From contig NC_092621.1 in assembly GCF_047663525.1 (NCBI RefSeq), positions 13,031,001 to 13,095,000 of the forward strand: a stretch of 64,000 nucleotides of DNA, given 5' to 3'. Both the position numbers and the translations under genes were made by a program. The notes beneath the pieces are model-generated. The model saw only the letters and a program-made list of their open reading frames with translations. It searched no databases and was not told the DNA's origin. The stretch comes from Anas platyrhynchos (lineage: Eukaryota; Chordata; Aves; Anseriformes; Anatidae). Positions 23,026-35,604 of this stretch are shown here, one piece after another (position 1 is the first letter of the stretch; every line of letters starts with the position of its first letter).

Positions 23026-23833
23026 GTGTTCTCTTTTCCTGTGAGATAGTGCTGTCTCTTTTCCTAAGGTTTCTCTGTGAATAGAGGGGAAGGCTAATGA
23101 AAATTGCTGGCCTCAATATGATGCAGTTACCATAATTTGCACTAATGTAGGCCTTTATGGTATTTCTGCAGAGCTGTTAAGAAGATATAACGTGAGGAAA
23201 AGAGAAGCTATTTTAAAAAACAAAAACAAAAATGGTGGCCACCAGCATACTGCTGGTATGTCGTCACTGCAGTGTTGTGGAGGAAGTGTACTTCAGACTT
23301 TGGTATGGGATGGAGCCTGCTGAGGTACTGACCTGCAGAAACTGACTGACATCAGTGGAAGTTATGTACTGCCTGTGCAAGAGAATTGTTTCTGCAGTTC
23401 CTTGGTCACTTGGAAATCTTTGTGGAAGTGAACTTGAAAAGGATTTTAAAGACAAGGGTAGCAGAGATCAGGGAAGTAAACATACTGGCTTAGGAAAACC
23501 TTTCTTTAAGAATTGTTTCCAGTATTTTGCTCTTTCTGAATGCCCTCAAAATTCTTAACACCATGACATTTTTATGTGCAATATTTTTCTCTACTATTTC
23601 TTCACTATTTTCTTTCCTGAACAGTAAGAATGAGAGTTTTTTTTCTCCATTTTTAATATTACAACTTTGAGATTGTAAATAGTGTTCAGTATTTTACAGT
23701 ATTCTCTTTTATAATGAAAGGGAAGAAAAGTAACAAAATGAAACCATATCAGAAATCAGGAACTTTGGAAATGCTTATTCTTAGTATAATGTAAAGGTGC
23801 CATTCCACCTTATCTTGTATTGATCATTGAGCA

Positions 23834-24166
23834 CAGAATCACAGAATGGGCAGGGTGGGAAGGAACCTCTGAAGATCATCCAGTCCAACGCCCCTGCCGA
23901 GCAGGATCACCCCATTGTGCAGGATGGCATTCAGGTGGGTTTTGAGTATCTCCAGAGAAGGAGACTCCACAAACTCTCTGGGCAACCTGTCCCAGTGCTC
24001 TGTCACCCTCACAGCAAAGAAGTGCCCTCTCATATTCAGCCAGAACATCCTGTGCTTCAGTTTGTGCCCGCTGCCTCTCATCCTGTCACGGAGCACAACT
24101 GAAAAGAGACCAGCTCCATCCTCTCTGCGCCCTCCCCTCAGATGTTTATATACATTGATGAGATCT
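23834..24166 (-). mobile_element. CR1 LINE, 3' fragment
   Basis: The + strand starts at the CR1 tail (cacagaatcacagaatgg) and continues through 'aaggaacctctgaagatcat'. Translated on the minus strand it gives the ORF2 C-terminus with MRGHFFAVRVTEHWDRLPRE and FVESPSLEILKTHLNAIL. Truncated at the 5' end near the GDLINVYKHL-type segment. The sequence differs clearly from the other copies, so it belongs to another CR1 subfamily. Confidence 0.95.
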
Positions 24167-24256
24167 AAATAATCTTTGCCTACAGCCTGTTAAAATCTAA
24201 TAAAACTTTCTGCTCCTTGATAGGCTGGGAGTATTCAGTACCCACAGAAGTTTCTA

Positions 24257-24294
24257 ACAAAAAAAAAACAAAAACAACAAACAAACAAAAAAAC
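24257..24294. repeat. (A)n-(CAAA)n microsatellite
   Basis: A9 followed by CAAAA, CAA and CAAA units. Confidence 0.9.
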
Positions 24295-25400
24295 ACTACA
24301 CTGCTACTGAAACCCAGGCATTGCTCACCTGTTCATGAAACTACTAGTTATTTTCTAGTATTTACTACTACTGTTATTTGTGTATTGTAAACCATTTGGG
24401 AAACATCTTGGGGCATTACGTCTTTCGAAGAGGGTCCCCTGACAGTGTTGGAGGCATTACCAGAGTGTTTCTGAAATTTCACCCAGAATCTCATACTGCT
24501 TTGACAGCATGTATGAATACTTCAGAGTTGGAGGTCAGGCTGGCTGCTGAATAGAATTCATGTTAGAGAAGAGCTTGCCCTTAGCATCTGAAATCTCTAC
24601 CTGTACAAAATGAGGCATTTTCAGTGAGGATTAAATTTGAAGTTACTACGTTAATGAGTGCTGTCTACACAATGTTACTAATAGGTTAACTATCAACATA
24701 CATACAGATGTTTGAGACATCAGCTGTGAGTTGTTTTCAGTCAGTCTATTCAATAGAGGGAAAACTTCCTTCCAATGAACTGCTGTGGGTTTGTTGGCAA
24801 GTGAAACATCAGCTGGAGTTTGAGTTTATTAGTAATGTTCTCCAGAGACCACCATGGGTAATTCTTGCACAGTACAAAAATAGTTGTTACAATTTTGCTG
24901 ACTTCCTAGTCTGTAGAAGAAGTAAATTGTTTAATGCTTAGATGTTTTTCTCCATAGTACAAGCAATGAAAATGGCCAGGGTTTGCCAGTATAATTATTA
25001 AGCTGCTGTGTTGCAGAAGGTGTAAGGAGTCCTGGATTCTGCAGGACAGTACGTTAGAAATTCTTCAGTGACCTAAGTAAATTTGAATGGTGGATGTTTT
25101 AGTGATTGTACGTCTTTATTTTGATTTGGACAAATTATTTAGTGCTATTTTGAATCCAGCGAGTTAACGCTTTTCTTACATGTGGTTTTTGACACTGTGA
25201 TGCTTATCACTGCATAATTGTCCCACAAGAGATGCAGGTAATGCTACAGCTATGCTAGAATAGCTGAAGGCCTTTGTGGTGTGTGGGCTCTGTAGGGTGT
25301 TTGACAGCGGGCTGAACATTTGAATGTGAGTGTTAAAAGTGATGTACTTCCCCAGGCAGACTAATGTTGGTGAGGTGGTGAAAGCAACATCAACAGTTGG

Positions 25401-25418
25401 AAAAAAAAAAAAAAAAAA
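25401..25418. repeat. Poly(A) run
   Basis: Eighteen A in a row. Confidence 0.92.
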
Positions 25419-27847
25419 GTTTTAGATCACTACATAGTCTCTGTAGTACTTGGAAATGAGAGGTCTTTCATTAGAGTGTTATTTTCATCATTGGTGATTA
25501 AGTTCCCATGATCTTTTTCCACCTGCCCACCCCCTTTCTTTTTTTTTTTTCCTTTTTGTCCCTGCATATCTGTGGTTAGGTATACCTCTCAGGTTGAAAT
25601 TATTATGATATAATATTCAAGAAATTGGACATATTGGCAGACTGGACAGAAGAGTTCAGTACATCTGTATTTTCAGAGATCCCATCACTTTCTCACCACT
25701 AATATGCTACTAATAGTTAATGGTAGAGAACAGTACAGTGGTGTTCACCTGGCCTGAGGGAGCAAAAGGAGGATGATTGATCATAGTTTTTCTTGATGCT
25801 TCTGTAGTAATAGTTTCTCTTGATCTTTTTGTGAAGCATTGGGGACAGCCTGGAAGGAAACATGGCTAAGGAATACAAATCACAGAAGGAAAGCAGTAAT
25901 ACATAGAATGCTTGAATTTGAGGAAGGGATTTTTCAAAATTTTTTTTTTTTTTGGAGGAGTTGTCAGTAGAAACAGTAGTAGAGAAGGAAGTGTATTTGT
26001 TTTTGCTGTATGGGTTGACAATGCAAGAGAGGAGGCAAAGGGAAATGAAGAAACGATTATTACTTTTTTCCTGTTCCCCAATGCAACTCATATTTGCATT
26101 AGAAACTTAAAATACAAAGCTCTTGAGTAACACCTTTCACTATAACAGTAGTTCATCGCATTCTTACACTCTTTTTTATGTATCATATCTATCTTTTTCT
26201 TTAATGAATCATCAGTAGTACTCTGAGAACAGTGGCTTTTGGTGTCAGTAAGCCACTGAAACAGTTTAGCTGTTGCATGGAACTTTATTCTGTACTTTGT
26301 GAGTGTCTTTAGTGCTGCTACTTTCCCTCAGGATCTCTGATTCTCAGGTTGTGCTGCATTTATTGTTTATATATGCACATACTCATTTCTGTTTGTGAGA
26401 AACAGAGTTGTGTTTTTGCCGTAGAGAATTACTTTTCTGTATTCCCAGGTAGTTGTGTAGTCAGAATAAGGAGAAATGCTAAGTAGATAAATGGACAGTA
26501 GAAGGCCTCACTATTCCAAAATATGGAAAAGAAGTTGAGAAAGACAGGATCAGCAGTGTGAGAACAGTAAAAGGAAGATCACAAGTTCCCAAAACATAAG
26601 AAAGGAGAAATTAAAGGGTTGAAAAAAAAGAAAAATTGTACATATATGGTATAGAGGAGTGTCGAGTAGCTTGTGAACCTGTAGTACTCGGCCAGTGAGG
26701 AAACGGTAGGTGATCAGGTGTTGGGTAATAGGGAATAAAAGGCTATGATTTGTTTACTAAAATGCACTCCTGATTGGCAGGATGCCTGCCATTGCAATTG
26801 CAAATAAAATAGCTTCACAGAAGATCCTGTCTGAAGAAAATTATTTGAGATTTTTCTCACATGTTTACTTTTCCTGTTTTCTGATGCCTTAACTTAGAAA
26901 ATATGCAACTAATATTTGTCAACATACTACTTTTTGTTCTGACTTTTCTCCACAAAAGGTGTTCAGTGACTTCAGTTCATTTATATAGTGAATGGTCTAA
27001 ATTAAAAATATGAGTAACAGTGGGGTGATTCAGACTCTTGTTTCTGTGTCTGTTCTTTAATCCAAACTTGAATTACGAAATACATATTTTGATAAAAATA
27101 ACCACACTAATGCAAAACTAAATGAAACAGAAAGCATTCTGATGTATGAAACAGATGTTTTCAAGGGCTAAACTTTCATTGTCAAAGCATGGTAGCATAA
27201 TTCTTTCATATATAGACATCTTATAGACATCTTTGCACTTCTACTATTTGTCAGTTGCAAAGCTGCAGGAAGCCACACGCAGTTACCTGCAGTTAGCTGA
27301 TATACAGCAGCCTGAATAAGAGCCCCAAGCCAGTATACTGGCAACATATGGATAGAGAAAGTTCCGTGCAAGAACTGTGGACATCAAGACTAAATTAAAA
27401 TTCACTCAGATTCATCAGGAAAATAATAAAATTCATTCCCGAAGTAAGCAATTTTCAAAAGTGGTGACGAGTGTAGCTCATTACCTCAACTCTGTAATTG
27501 CATTCTAAAACCAAATGTTGCAATAATTGGAATGAATCTAGAAAGACAGAACCAAAGCACTGGATGTTAGTGTGAAATTTACCAATGGTAGAGGGAGCTG
27601 TCCTTACTGACAATGTGGAGGAGGTGGAAAGGAACAGAGCATGAGACAACAGATATGTAGCGTGTGATGAGGATAAAAAGGTTTTGCAGCTGTAAGGTAG
27701 GGGGTGTAGATGGAACGTGGCTGAAAGGGACAAGAAGAAAAGGTAAGCTTAAAATGCTCTGAAAATAGGTGTAAAAATGAAGTGGGTTGTGGCCTGGGAA
27801 GACAAAACGGGTCATCTGAAACCAGAGTGTAAACGACATGGTCATTT

Positions 27848-27863
27848 AAAAAAAAAAAAAAAA
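27848..27863. repeat. Poly(A) run
   Basis: Sixteen A in a row after a purine-rich segment. Confidence 0.9.
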
Positions 27864-29030
27864 TGATGCTGACGAGCTGGAGCAAGTGTGATGGAGGGCC
27901 ACTTAAAATGATTTGGAAGCTGCAGCTTGAAGAATAAGAATGTCAGCTTATTTTATATGAAAACTTATTTTGTAAGAGAAGATTTTCACTGTAACATAAC
28001 CAGGGCTGCAGTCTGGATTAACCTGTTTACATGGCTTCCATATCCAACTAGTTCAGCGCTTACTGAGTGATACTCAGTATTTAATTTATTCATGGAGCAG
28101 TTCCCAAGGTTTTCTTCTTTCTGTTTCCATGTCTGAGCTTGTAAGCATGCTTTTTAAATCAAAATTTGTCAAATCTGTAAACTGCATGTGTTCCACAGCT
28201 CCATCTTTAGGGAGTTGCTGAGGGATGGTGTGAATAAGCGCTCTAAATATTATAGAAAAGTTCACATCTGGAAAATAGAGGAGCTGCAGGCAAATACAAT
28301 GCAAGAATATAAGATGAAATATGAATATAAAATGACTTTGAATAATTTTAATCTGAAATAAAAAAAAGTAGTGTAATAAGTTGTTTAAAAATTTATTATG
28401 TATTTAATGTAAAAATATAAAATGTAAATTATAGGACTGCTATATTTAGGTACGGCCAGTGTTAGGTAATCACTGTTACACCTCCATCTCCAAGTAATGT
28501 TAGACTGTACCTTTCTTCAATAAGGAACTTTATACGTTATCTAATTTATTCAAATGTATTTCTCAAGTGTATTATGAACATTATAGTTTTACATCAATGG
28601 CAAAATTTCTTTTGTTAATGTTGTTATTGGGAGTGTAGTCATTATTGCTTCAGGAAGGTGAGATGAATTTGTCACCTTCACTTTGCTCATCATTGGTGCT
28701 AATAGATTTTCAGGTATCTTAAGGTGGAAATGAAACAAACATTTTTTAAGCACTTGTGCAATTATAATGCAGAACCTAAAGAGTGGTGTGCTTGAAAGGA
28801 AGAACCTGATTTGATGGTGTGTTCACAGGTGGACATCTGAAAAGACAGCCTATTTGCTTTGCATGTTGCCTTTTCTTTGAATTAAACAAAATAAATTGTG
28901 TCCTGCCATCATAAATGATAGCACTGATTGAAGTTACGCTGCTGTAAGAGAGATGTTTGAGAGATGAGAGTCGGGTTTTGATTCACAAAATTGTAGTGAA
29001 GACTTTGTTTTGGTAAATTTACTTTCTAGA

Positions 29031-29125
29031 TCATATAATCATTAAGGTTGAAAGAGACCTTCCAGATCATTTGGTCCAGTCATCACTCTACTACCAATAT
29101 CACCCACTAAACCGTGTCCCTAAGC
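29031..29125 (-). mobile_element. CR1 LINE, short 3' terminal fragment
   Basis: 'tcatataatcattaaggttg', 'gagaccttccagatcat' and 'cccactaaaccgtgtcccta' match the reverse complement of the 3' untranslated end of an old CR1 subfamily. Only the last hundred bases remain, and several differences from the common consensus suggest age. Confidence 0.85.
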
Positions 29126-30323
29126 TTTATTTGTTTTTAATCAAAACAACTTCTGCTGCTGAGGTTCTTGCGTTGGATGTTCCTTAGTGTCAAAGGTTTG
29201 TCTACTTCATTTTTTTTCTCCAAGATAATGAAATCTGTAAGCTGCATTTAGGACTTGTCTTCAGGACTTTTCAGAGGGGATATTTCTTTGTGAATGCTTT
29301 TGTGAATGATGATGTTTGATAAGTTTTAGAAATACAAGTGTGTGAAGGAGACAAGGGAGTCTGTGCACTATTGTGTTCTCTTGCCTGTTTAGCTTGTGGC
29401 AGAAGTGCCTAGAGCATGTATACAATTCAATGTGTATTCAATTTTAAAGAAACATAAACTAAGGGGATAAAGACAAAAAGAAAATTAAGGTACCAAGCAG
29501 TGAATTTGACTAGATTCAAAATCACATGGCAAATGAATGGATAGCCAAAGAAGGAATCTGAATCTTCCTATTTCAGGTTTGGAGCCCCATTCTTTTATTA
29601 TGATTTCAGTCTGAATGCTGGGAGCTGAAGAATGCATTGCCTATGATAGAGAAACCTATACTGTGTGAATATGGGAGAGAACCAGAGTTTCATTACCACC
29701 TTGGACTGGAGCCCTATAACAAAGGTGAAGGACTTGGTGATGAATCTTCCTTGTATTTGTTCTTTTTCTCTCTCTAGCAAGATTAGAGCTCCTCAGCTGA
29801 GGAGAGAAAGACAATTCCTCAATTCCTCTATCCCAACAACTTTATTAAATAGAGTAAATAGCATCATGATACTTGTCTGTGTCATTATTGTTTACTTGGT
29901 TTTAATATAAAGTAAGTTTCAGATAGTATTACTGATCATGCCTGAACCACTTGCAATCATTAATACATGATTTCTGTCCCTGGCAGTAGAAAAAGTATGA
30001 AAACTTTAAAACTGCCAACTGCTTCTGTTGTGCTTTTTTCCCGATAAGTTTTTTTGATTTAGCTGGGAGTTATCTGGACTGAGGGTGGAAGGGGAAGAGG
30101 GGGGAGACAACAAACAAACAAAAAAACTTCTAAGTTTGTAGCAGTTACAAAAAGAAGTTCATAAAATTTATATAAAACTGGACAAAATTCCAAGCTTTGC
30201 AAAGTTTAGAAGTTCATAAATGTATTAGCAGATACAATTGTATTGGTGAAGTAAAGCTGCAAATAAGTGCTGTCTGGGTGAGACTTTGATTATATTACTT
30301 TAATGTTCTAGGTACCTGTTGGT
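29126..30323. other. Intron 1, unique segment
   Basis: AT-rich sequence with small A-rich patches (about 30107-30126). Nothing recognised. Confidence 0.55.
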
Positions 30324-31180
30324 TATCACAGAACTGTAGGGGCTGGAAGGGACCTTGAAAGATCATCAGGTCCAACCCCCCTGCCAGAGCAGGTTCCCTA
30401 GAGCAGGCTGCCCAGGTAGGCATCCAGACAGGCCTTGAATATCTCCAGAGAAGGAGACTGCACAACCTCCCTGGGCAGCCTGTCCCACTGCTCCGTCACC
30501 CTCACCGTGAAGAAGTTCTTTCACATGTTGGTGCGGAACTGCCTGTGCTCAATCTTGTGGCCATTGCTCCTTGTCCTGTCCCCACAAACCACTGACAAGA
30601 GGTTGGCCAGATCTTTCTCCCTCTCTCACTTAGGGTATTTGTAAACACTGAGGAGATCCCCTCTCAGTCTTCGGAGGGCTGAACAGAGCCAGGTCTCTCA
30701 GCCTTTCCTCATAGGGAAGATGCTCCAGGCCCCGTATCATCTTTGTGGCCTTCCGCTGGACTCTTTCCAGGAGATCCTTGTCTTTTTTGTACCAGGGAGC
30801 CCAGAACCGGACACAGTACTCCAGGTGAGGCCTGATCAGAGCAGAGTAGAGGGGGAGGATCACCTCCCTTGACCTGCTGGCCACACTCCTTTTAATGCAT
30901 GCAGGATCCCATTAGCCCTCTTGGCCACCAGGGCACAGTGCTGGCTCATGGTCAACCTGTCGTCCACCAGGACCCCCAGGTCCTTCTCAGAGCTCCTTTC
31001 CAGCAGGTCATCCCCCAGCCCGTACTGATACATGTGGTTGTTCCTTCCCAGGTGCAGGACTCCACACTTGCTCTTATTAAACCTCATTTGATTTCTTCCT
31101 GCCCATCTCTCCAGCCTGTCCAGGTCTTGCTGAATGGCAGCACAGCCTTCTGGCTTGTCAGCCACTTCTCCCAATATACC
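30324..31180 (-). mobile_element. CR1 LINE, 5'-truncated, about 0.86 kb
   Basis: Begins on the + strand with 'tatcacagaactgtagggg' (element 3' end) and runs up into ORF2. The minus strand encodes the part after the RT active site: [57 protein letters not shown] and [19 protein letters not shown]. One frame change near 30880 breaks it. Catalytic motifs A and C are not present. Confidence 0.96.
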
Positions 31181-34100
31181 ACCTTCATTTACTGACATGC
31201 TGGATTGCAACTTCATTTCATCATGAGCCCTGCTCTTTTGAATCAGGGATTTGATGACTCAGCTCTAACTCAGAGTTAAACTGCTGGTATGTTGAACTTT
31301 CTGACTATTGTATTGCATTCACTGTAGTATTTCCTCATCTACTGATAAATGTTTCTTAAGATTGTGATTTCTAGCACCATGTGACTCCTTAGATTCATCT
31401 CTGAGAGAAATAAATAGTAGTACCAAATTCTGAACCTGTGTTTGCCAATATCAGCTGTATCTGGAAGAGGAGTGCAAATCTTAAGTTTTTAAGAAAATGT
31501 GTTATTACAGGCTTTATGAAGGTTGTCTTGAGTGAATATGGTTTAAGTCCTAAATAGTCCTCCCCTGCCATGTTATCTGAGAATAAACTCAGTCGTAACT
31601 GAGTCATAACTTTATAGCACTGACCAGCATCCATGTAAGCACTGAGCTAGGAATAAGAAAGATGTTGTGTATCTATATATAGTATATCTGAAACCTGATA
31701 GATAAGGGTTAAAGAGTGAAGTTCAAGTTAGTGTGAGTGCAGGATACAAATCTGTACAAGTTCTAGTTCATTCTGCTGCATGTGGAACAGCTCGATTTGA
31801 TCTCTCTTTGTAACAGGGAGAGGAGCAGAGAAGAAAGCAGAGAGAAGCAAGTGTCTTGTGCCATTTCTAGAGCTTCTGATGATAAAGCTTTAGTTGTTTC
31901 CATCCCTGGCAAAATATTTGGATTCTATGATAAAGTGTTTCAGAGTTTTCAGATTACAGGTATAAACATCAGTTGTTTTGAGCTCTTGTGGAAATACTGA
32001 GATAATACTTTGAGACTGCAAATCTTGCAGTTTTAGGCTACTTTCTTACTAGGAGGTACATTTACAGAGTGAAATGGTCTGCCCTCTTCCTCCCTTCCTC
32101 CCCTGCACCCCCAAAGCAGTTTTGCAGAAATAAAGTTTTTTAATTCCCACTTGCTTTCTAAAATATAAAAAATCCCTTCTAGGCTGTGATAATACAGAGT
32201 TTATAATAGAGAAACATTTCTGAATTATGAAGGCATTCATTTCCATTATTCTAGTTAAATTTTTGCCTACACAGTTCTGCTCAACTTGTGCATTTTTCTT
32301 TTTGCCTTAAACTCTTCAATATGTGGTAAAAAAAAAACATTCTACTTCACATCTGCAGAAGTGACTACTTGCATTTTCTTTGGTGGCAAAAGGTAATTTA
32401 TAAGGCAGACTGACTTGCCTGTCTTTTTTCTTACTCTGCATATGGAGTTTGTTGCAAAATAGCAAGTGCTTCAGGTTCTCACGGTGTTTGAAATACTTTC
32501 CAGCATTTGAGCAAGAATGAATTTTGTGGCATTCACAAGGTGAAGGTTCAGATTTGTTGACTGCAATGCACTACAGCTGATTTTTTGGGGGAGCAGATAA
32601 TTGAGAGCTTGTGGATTCAGCATCAGGGTCTTCTCTCATATCCAAAATCTTCATGAATCATTAGTAGATACCCACCACTGTCATTATCATCTGTGCCATC
32701 CATAGTTTGAATCCAGTTTAGCTGTCACTTAAGGTCAAATTGCAAATGCTGTGTTTTATTTATATTTCCAACATGATAAAGCTATACTGTATTCTTGAAA
32801 TCTTTTTTCAGTTCTGTTAGAATATTTAAAATGTAAGAAACTTTTTTATTTAGTCCTTATTAACCCGGTAAAGGGGAAAACCATAAAGTTATCAATATGT
32901 GCTGATTACTGGTCAATTCTATAGTTTCTTATGAGTTGTGCAAAGTAGTGCTGAACTAATGTAAAAAGTACAAAATAATTTGTAGAATATTCAGTTGTGT
33001 CAGTGTCAGTACATCTCAGTGTCACACAGGCAGAACAAAGCATCGGTCCAGCAGTTGATAGTGTAATTCTTTGCATGCAGAAACTCTGTAGCTAACATTT
33101 GAAATTGAATCTTGGATTACTTAGTAGTTAGATAAAATCAATATAACCACAGAACTGCCATGCTTAAGTTTTACAAAGGTGAGTATTTTTTTTATCTTTT
33201 TTTATCTTTTTTTTTTTTTATCTATTCCAGCAGAAACCAGTAGGAGGCGTGTAAAAGGATTGTGCATAGTTTTTATCTTGGTTACTTAACATATGGAGAC
33301 TTTTTATTTTTTTAATGCAATCATAAGTGGATATCTGAATTTATCAACTTAAAATATTTCTGGTGGCTTTAACCACACCCAGAGAAGGCTTCTTTTCAGA
33401 CAGTGCTGTGGTTTTTAGGATAATTTATTAATGCAAGAATCCTGGGGATTATCTCTTCAGAAGATGGAAGGATTTAACATTTTGTTAATCCATAGATAAT
33501 TGATACCTGAAAGATGTAGCATGGAGCTTACTATATAAATCAATTGGCATCAAACTTGAGGAGACACTTGATTCTTTATCAGAAGAGATAAGAAATCGAT
33601 TGGTGCTTTGTTGGGAAATTGAACTTAAGTAGATAATAAAAAATTAAAGGATCTATCATTAATTTCATAGAGGTTTTTGAAGACAAGATTTTAGTTGCAT
33701 GGAAAAGCTCTGATAAAAGGTTTGATGGCTCAGAAGAAATCTTACACTGAGATCCTGGCTGTTCATGGTCGTTACTAATTCTGTTTCACTTTTCAGAAGT
33801 GTAGTAATATTACTCCCAAACTCTTAAATGTCTTACATGTATAACCAGAATTACTGGAGAAGTTGCACTTATCTACAGTTAGAAATTGTGTACCTATTGT
33901 GTAAGAGTGGACATGAATCATAAGACAAAATAATTTCGTATTCTAATTTGTAAAACGGAATAAGCTTTGAGAGATACTTCTTTTTGAAAAGCACATTATT
34001 ATAATTGAGTCAATATTATTAGTCACATATTTCAATGATATTCTTTATATCTCATGTTTCCTTGTGTTGCATTTGTTTCACAGTGGTTGCTGTTGTCTGA

Positions 34101-34434
34101 TTTTTGGTGTGTTAAAGCCTAAGATCTCATCCATGTTGCAGAGGTCTTCAGTCTTCATAGTCTTTGATTTCATTATTTGCCAATGCAACTAATGCTCTAT
34201 TACCTCTTCCTTTCTGATTACCCATTACATTTTGTTAAACAATTAAGAAACTGAAATAGTTTACCACCTAAATATCAATTCTGTTCTGTTTATGCCAAAA
34301 TCTCTATTTTAGAGTGAGTAGGAATGTTAAAATTAGAAGTAGTGGCTTTGCTTGTTTTGCTTTACACATTCTTCTCCCTCTCCTCCTTATCTCAAGGCTT
34401 TTTAGATAGCCTATCTGCTCGCTGTATGTTCACT
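31181..34434. other. Intron 1, unique segment
   Basis: AT-rich sequence containing a 10-bp period (T)7ATC repeat at 33186-33232. Reading frames are short. Nothing else recognised. Confidence 0.55.
33186..33232. repeat. (TTTTTTTATC)n-type tract
   Basis: T-rich repeat with ATC at about 10-base spacing, lengthening into a longer T run. Confidence 0.85.
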
Positions 34435-34499
34435 TTTAGTTTTGAAGTATTTAGTTTTTGAAGTTATTTATTTTTGAAGTATATAGTTTGAAGTATTGA
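34435..34499. repeat. Degenerate 15-19 bp tandem repeat
   Basis: Four to five imperfect copies of a TTTAGTTTTTGAAGTA-like unit. The array runs directly into the left end of the next CR1 fragment, so the boundary may have been built by slippage at the insertion point. Confidence 0.75.
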
Positions 34500-34745
34500 A
34501 GAGAATTGGCCCCAGTACTAAGCCCTCAAGGACACTGCTTGTGACTGGCCCCCAGGTAGGTTTAGCTCCATTCACCATGACTCTTTGGGTCCAGCCACCC
34601 AGCCAGTTTTTAACCCAACAAAGCATACACTCGTCCAGGCCTTGAGCAGCCAGCTTCTTCAGAAGGATGCTGAGGGAAACTGTGTCAAAAGCCTCACTAG
34701 GTAGCCGTCTACATCCCTTCCTTCGTCCACTCAGCTCATCAACAG
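34495..34745 (-). mobile_element. CR1 LINE, internal RT fragment
   Basis: The minus strand encodes the palm region between RT motifs A and [41 protein letters not shown], and a decayed form of the [14 protein letters not shown] motif. It lacks both the 5' part and the normal 3' end, so it is an internally cut remnant and not a simple 5' truncation. Confidence 0.92.
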
Positions 34746-34946
34746 AATAAATTGTGAGAGCTTTAACGTCAAGTAGAACTTTGTGGACATACAGGAGAAG
34801 TTGAAGACTATACGTTGTGATGGATTCTCTTTTGAAATACTTGTTGTGTTCATTTGAGGACACCTTAGACACCATTTGGGAGACCGGTTTCTTTCCCACA
34901 TTATACCCACTGCAGTTTTTTTGCTTGTCACTTTGCATGAAGTCTT

Positions 34947-34983
<37 letters not shown>

Positions 34984-35148
34984 TCATTTGTAGAGAGCAA
35001 GTTTTCTGAATCAGCACTGTTGAAAAGGTTTGTGGACTAGTTTCATTCAGTCTCATGCTGTTGTTTTGAAGTGCTGTGATGTACTTGGTGTAGGTAGCTG
35101 CCAGAGGATGTACATGCACAGAGATGTTTTAATAGGATTACTTGGACA
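34746..35148. other. Spacer with 29-bp poly(A)
   Basis: Unassigned AT-rich sequence between two CR1 fragments. It contains a pure A29 run at 34951-34979. Confidence 0.5.
34951..34979. repeat. Poly(A) run, 29 bp
   Basis: The longest pure homopolymer in the intron. No LINE or SINE body is seen upstream of it on either strand. Confidence 0.95.
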
Positions 35149-35604
35149 TATCACAGAACTGAAGGGGTTGGAAGGGACCTTGAAAGATCATTGGGACCAA
35201 TCCCCCTGCCAAAGCAGGTTCCTTAGAGAAGGTTGCCCAGGTAGGCGTCCAGACAGGCCTTGAATATCTCCAGAGAAGGAGACTACACAACGTCCCTGGG
35301 CAGCCTGTCCCACTGCTCCGTCACCCTCACCATGAAGAAGTTCTTTCACATGTTGATGCGGAACTGCCTGTACTCCATCTTGTGGCCATTGCCCCTTGTC
35401 CTGTCCCCACAAACAACTGAAAAGAGGTTGGCCAAAACCCTCTGTCCCCCACACCTTAGGTATTTATACACATTGACGAGATCCCCTCTCAGTCTTCTCT
35501 TCTGAGGGCTGAACAGAGCCAGGTCTCTCAGCCTTTCCTTACAGGGAAGATGCTCCAGGCCCCGTATCATCTTTGTGGCCCTCTGCTGGACCCTTTCCAG
35601 GGGA
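35149..35604 (-). mobile_element. CR1 LINE, 3' fragment
   Basis: Starts 'tatcacagaactgaaggggt' and is very similar to the copy at 30324-31180. The minus strand encodes [29 protein letters not shown] and the C-terminal tail. It stops abruptly at 35604 where LTR sequence begins. Confidence 0.95.

Larger units (their letters stand above)
7321..23833. other. Intron 1, unique AT-rich segment without recognisable transposons
   Basis: About 16.5 kb of AT-rich sequence with only homopolymers, short microsatellites and a 17-bp tandem duplication (10899-10931). Reading frames are short and show no domain I know. A purine-rich patch at about 12890-13340 stands out. I see no CR1, LTR, tRNA or rRNA here. 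Confidence 0.6.
24167..29030. other. Intron 1, unique segment
   Basis: AT-rich sequence with homopolymers and a CAAA-type microsatellite (24257-24294). A purine-rich stretch at about 27590-27800 contains donor-like 'aaaaggtaagc' sequence but has no matching acceptor or coding frame. No gene recognised. Confidence 0.6.

Noticed and set aside
34468-34938. 156-codon minus-strand frame that looks like a fusion of unique sequence with RT
   Set aside because: The RT part is a CR1 remnant. The N-terminal part is AT-rich unique sequence with no homology I know, and no splice or promoter signal supports a fused gene.
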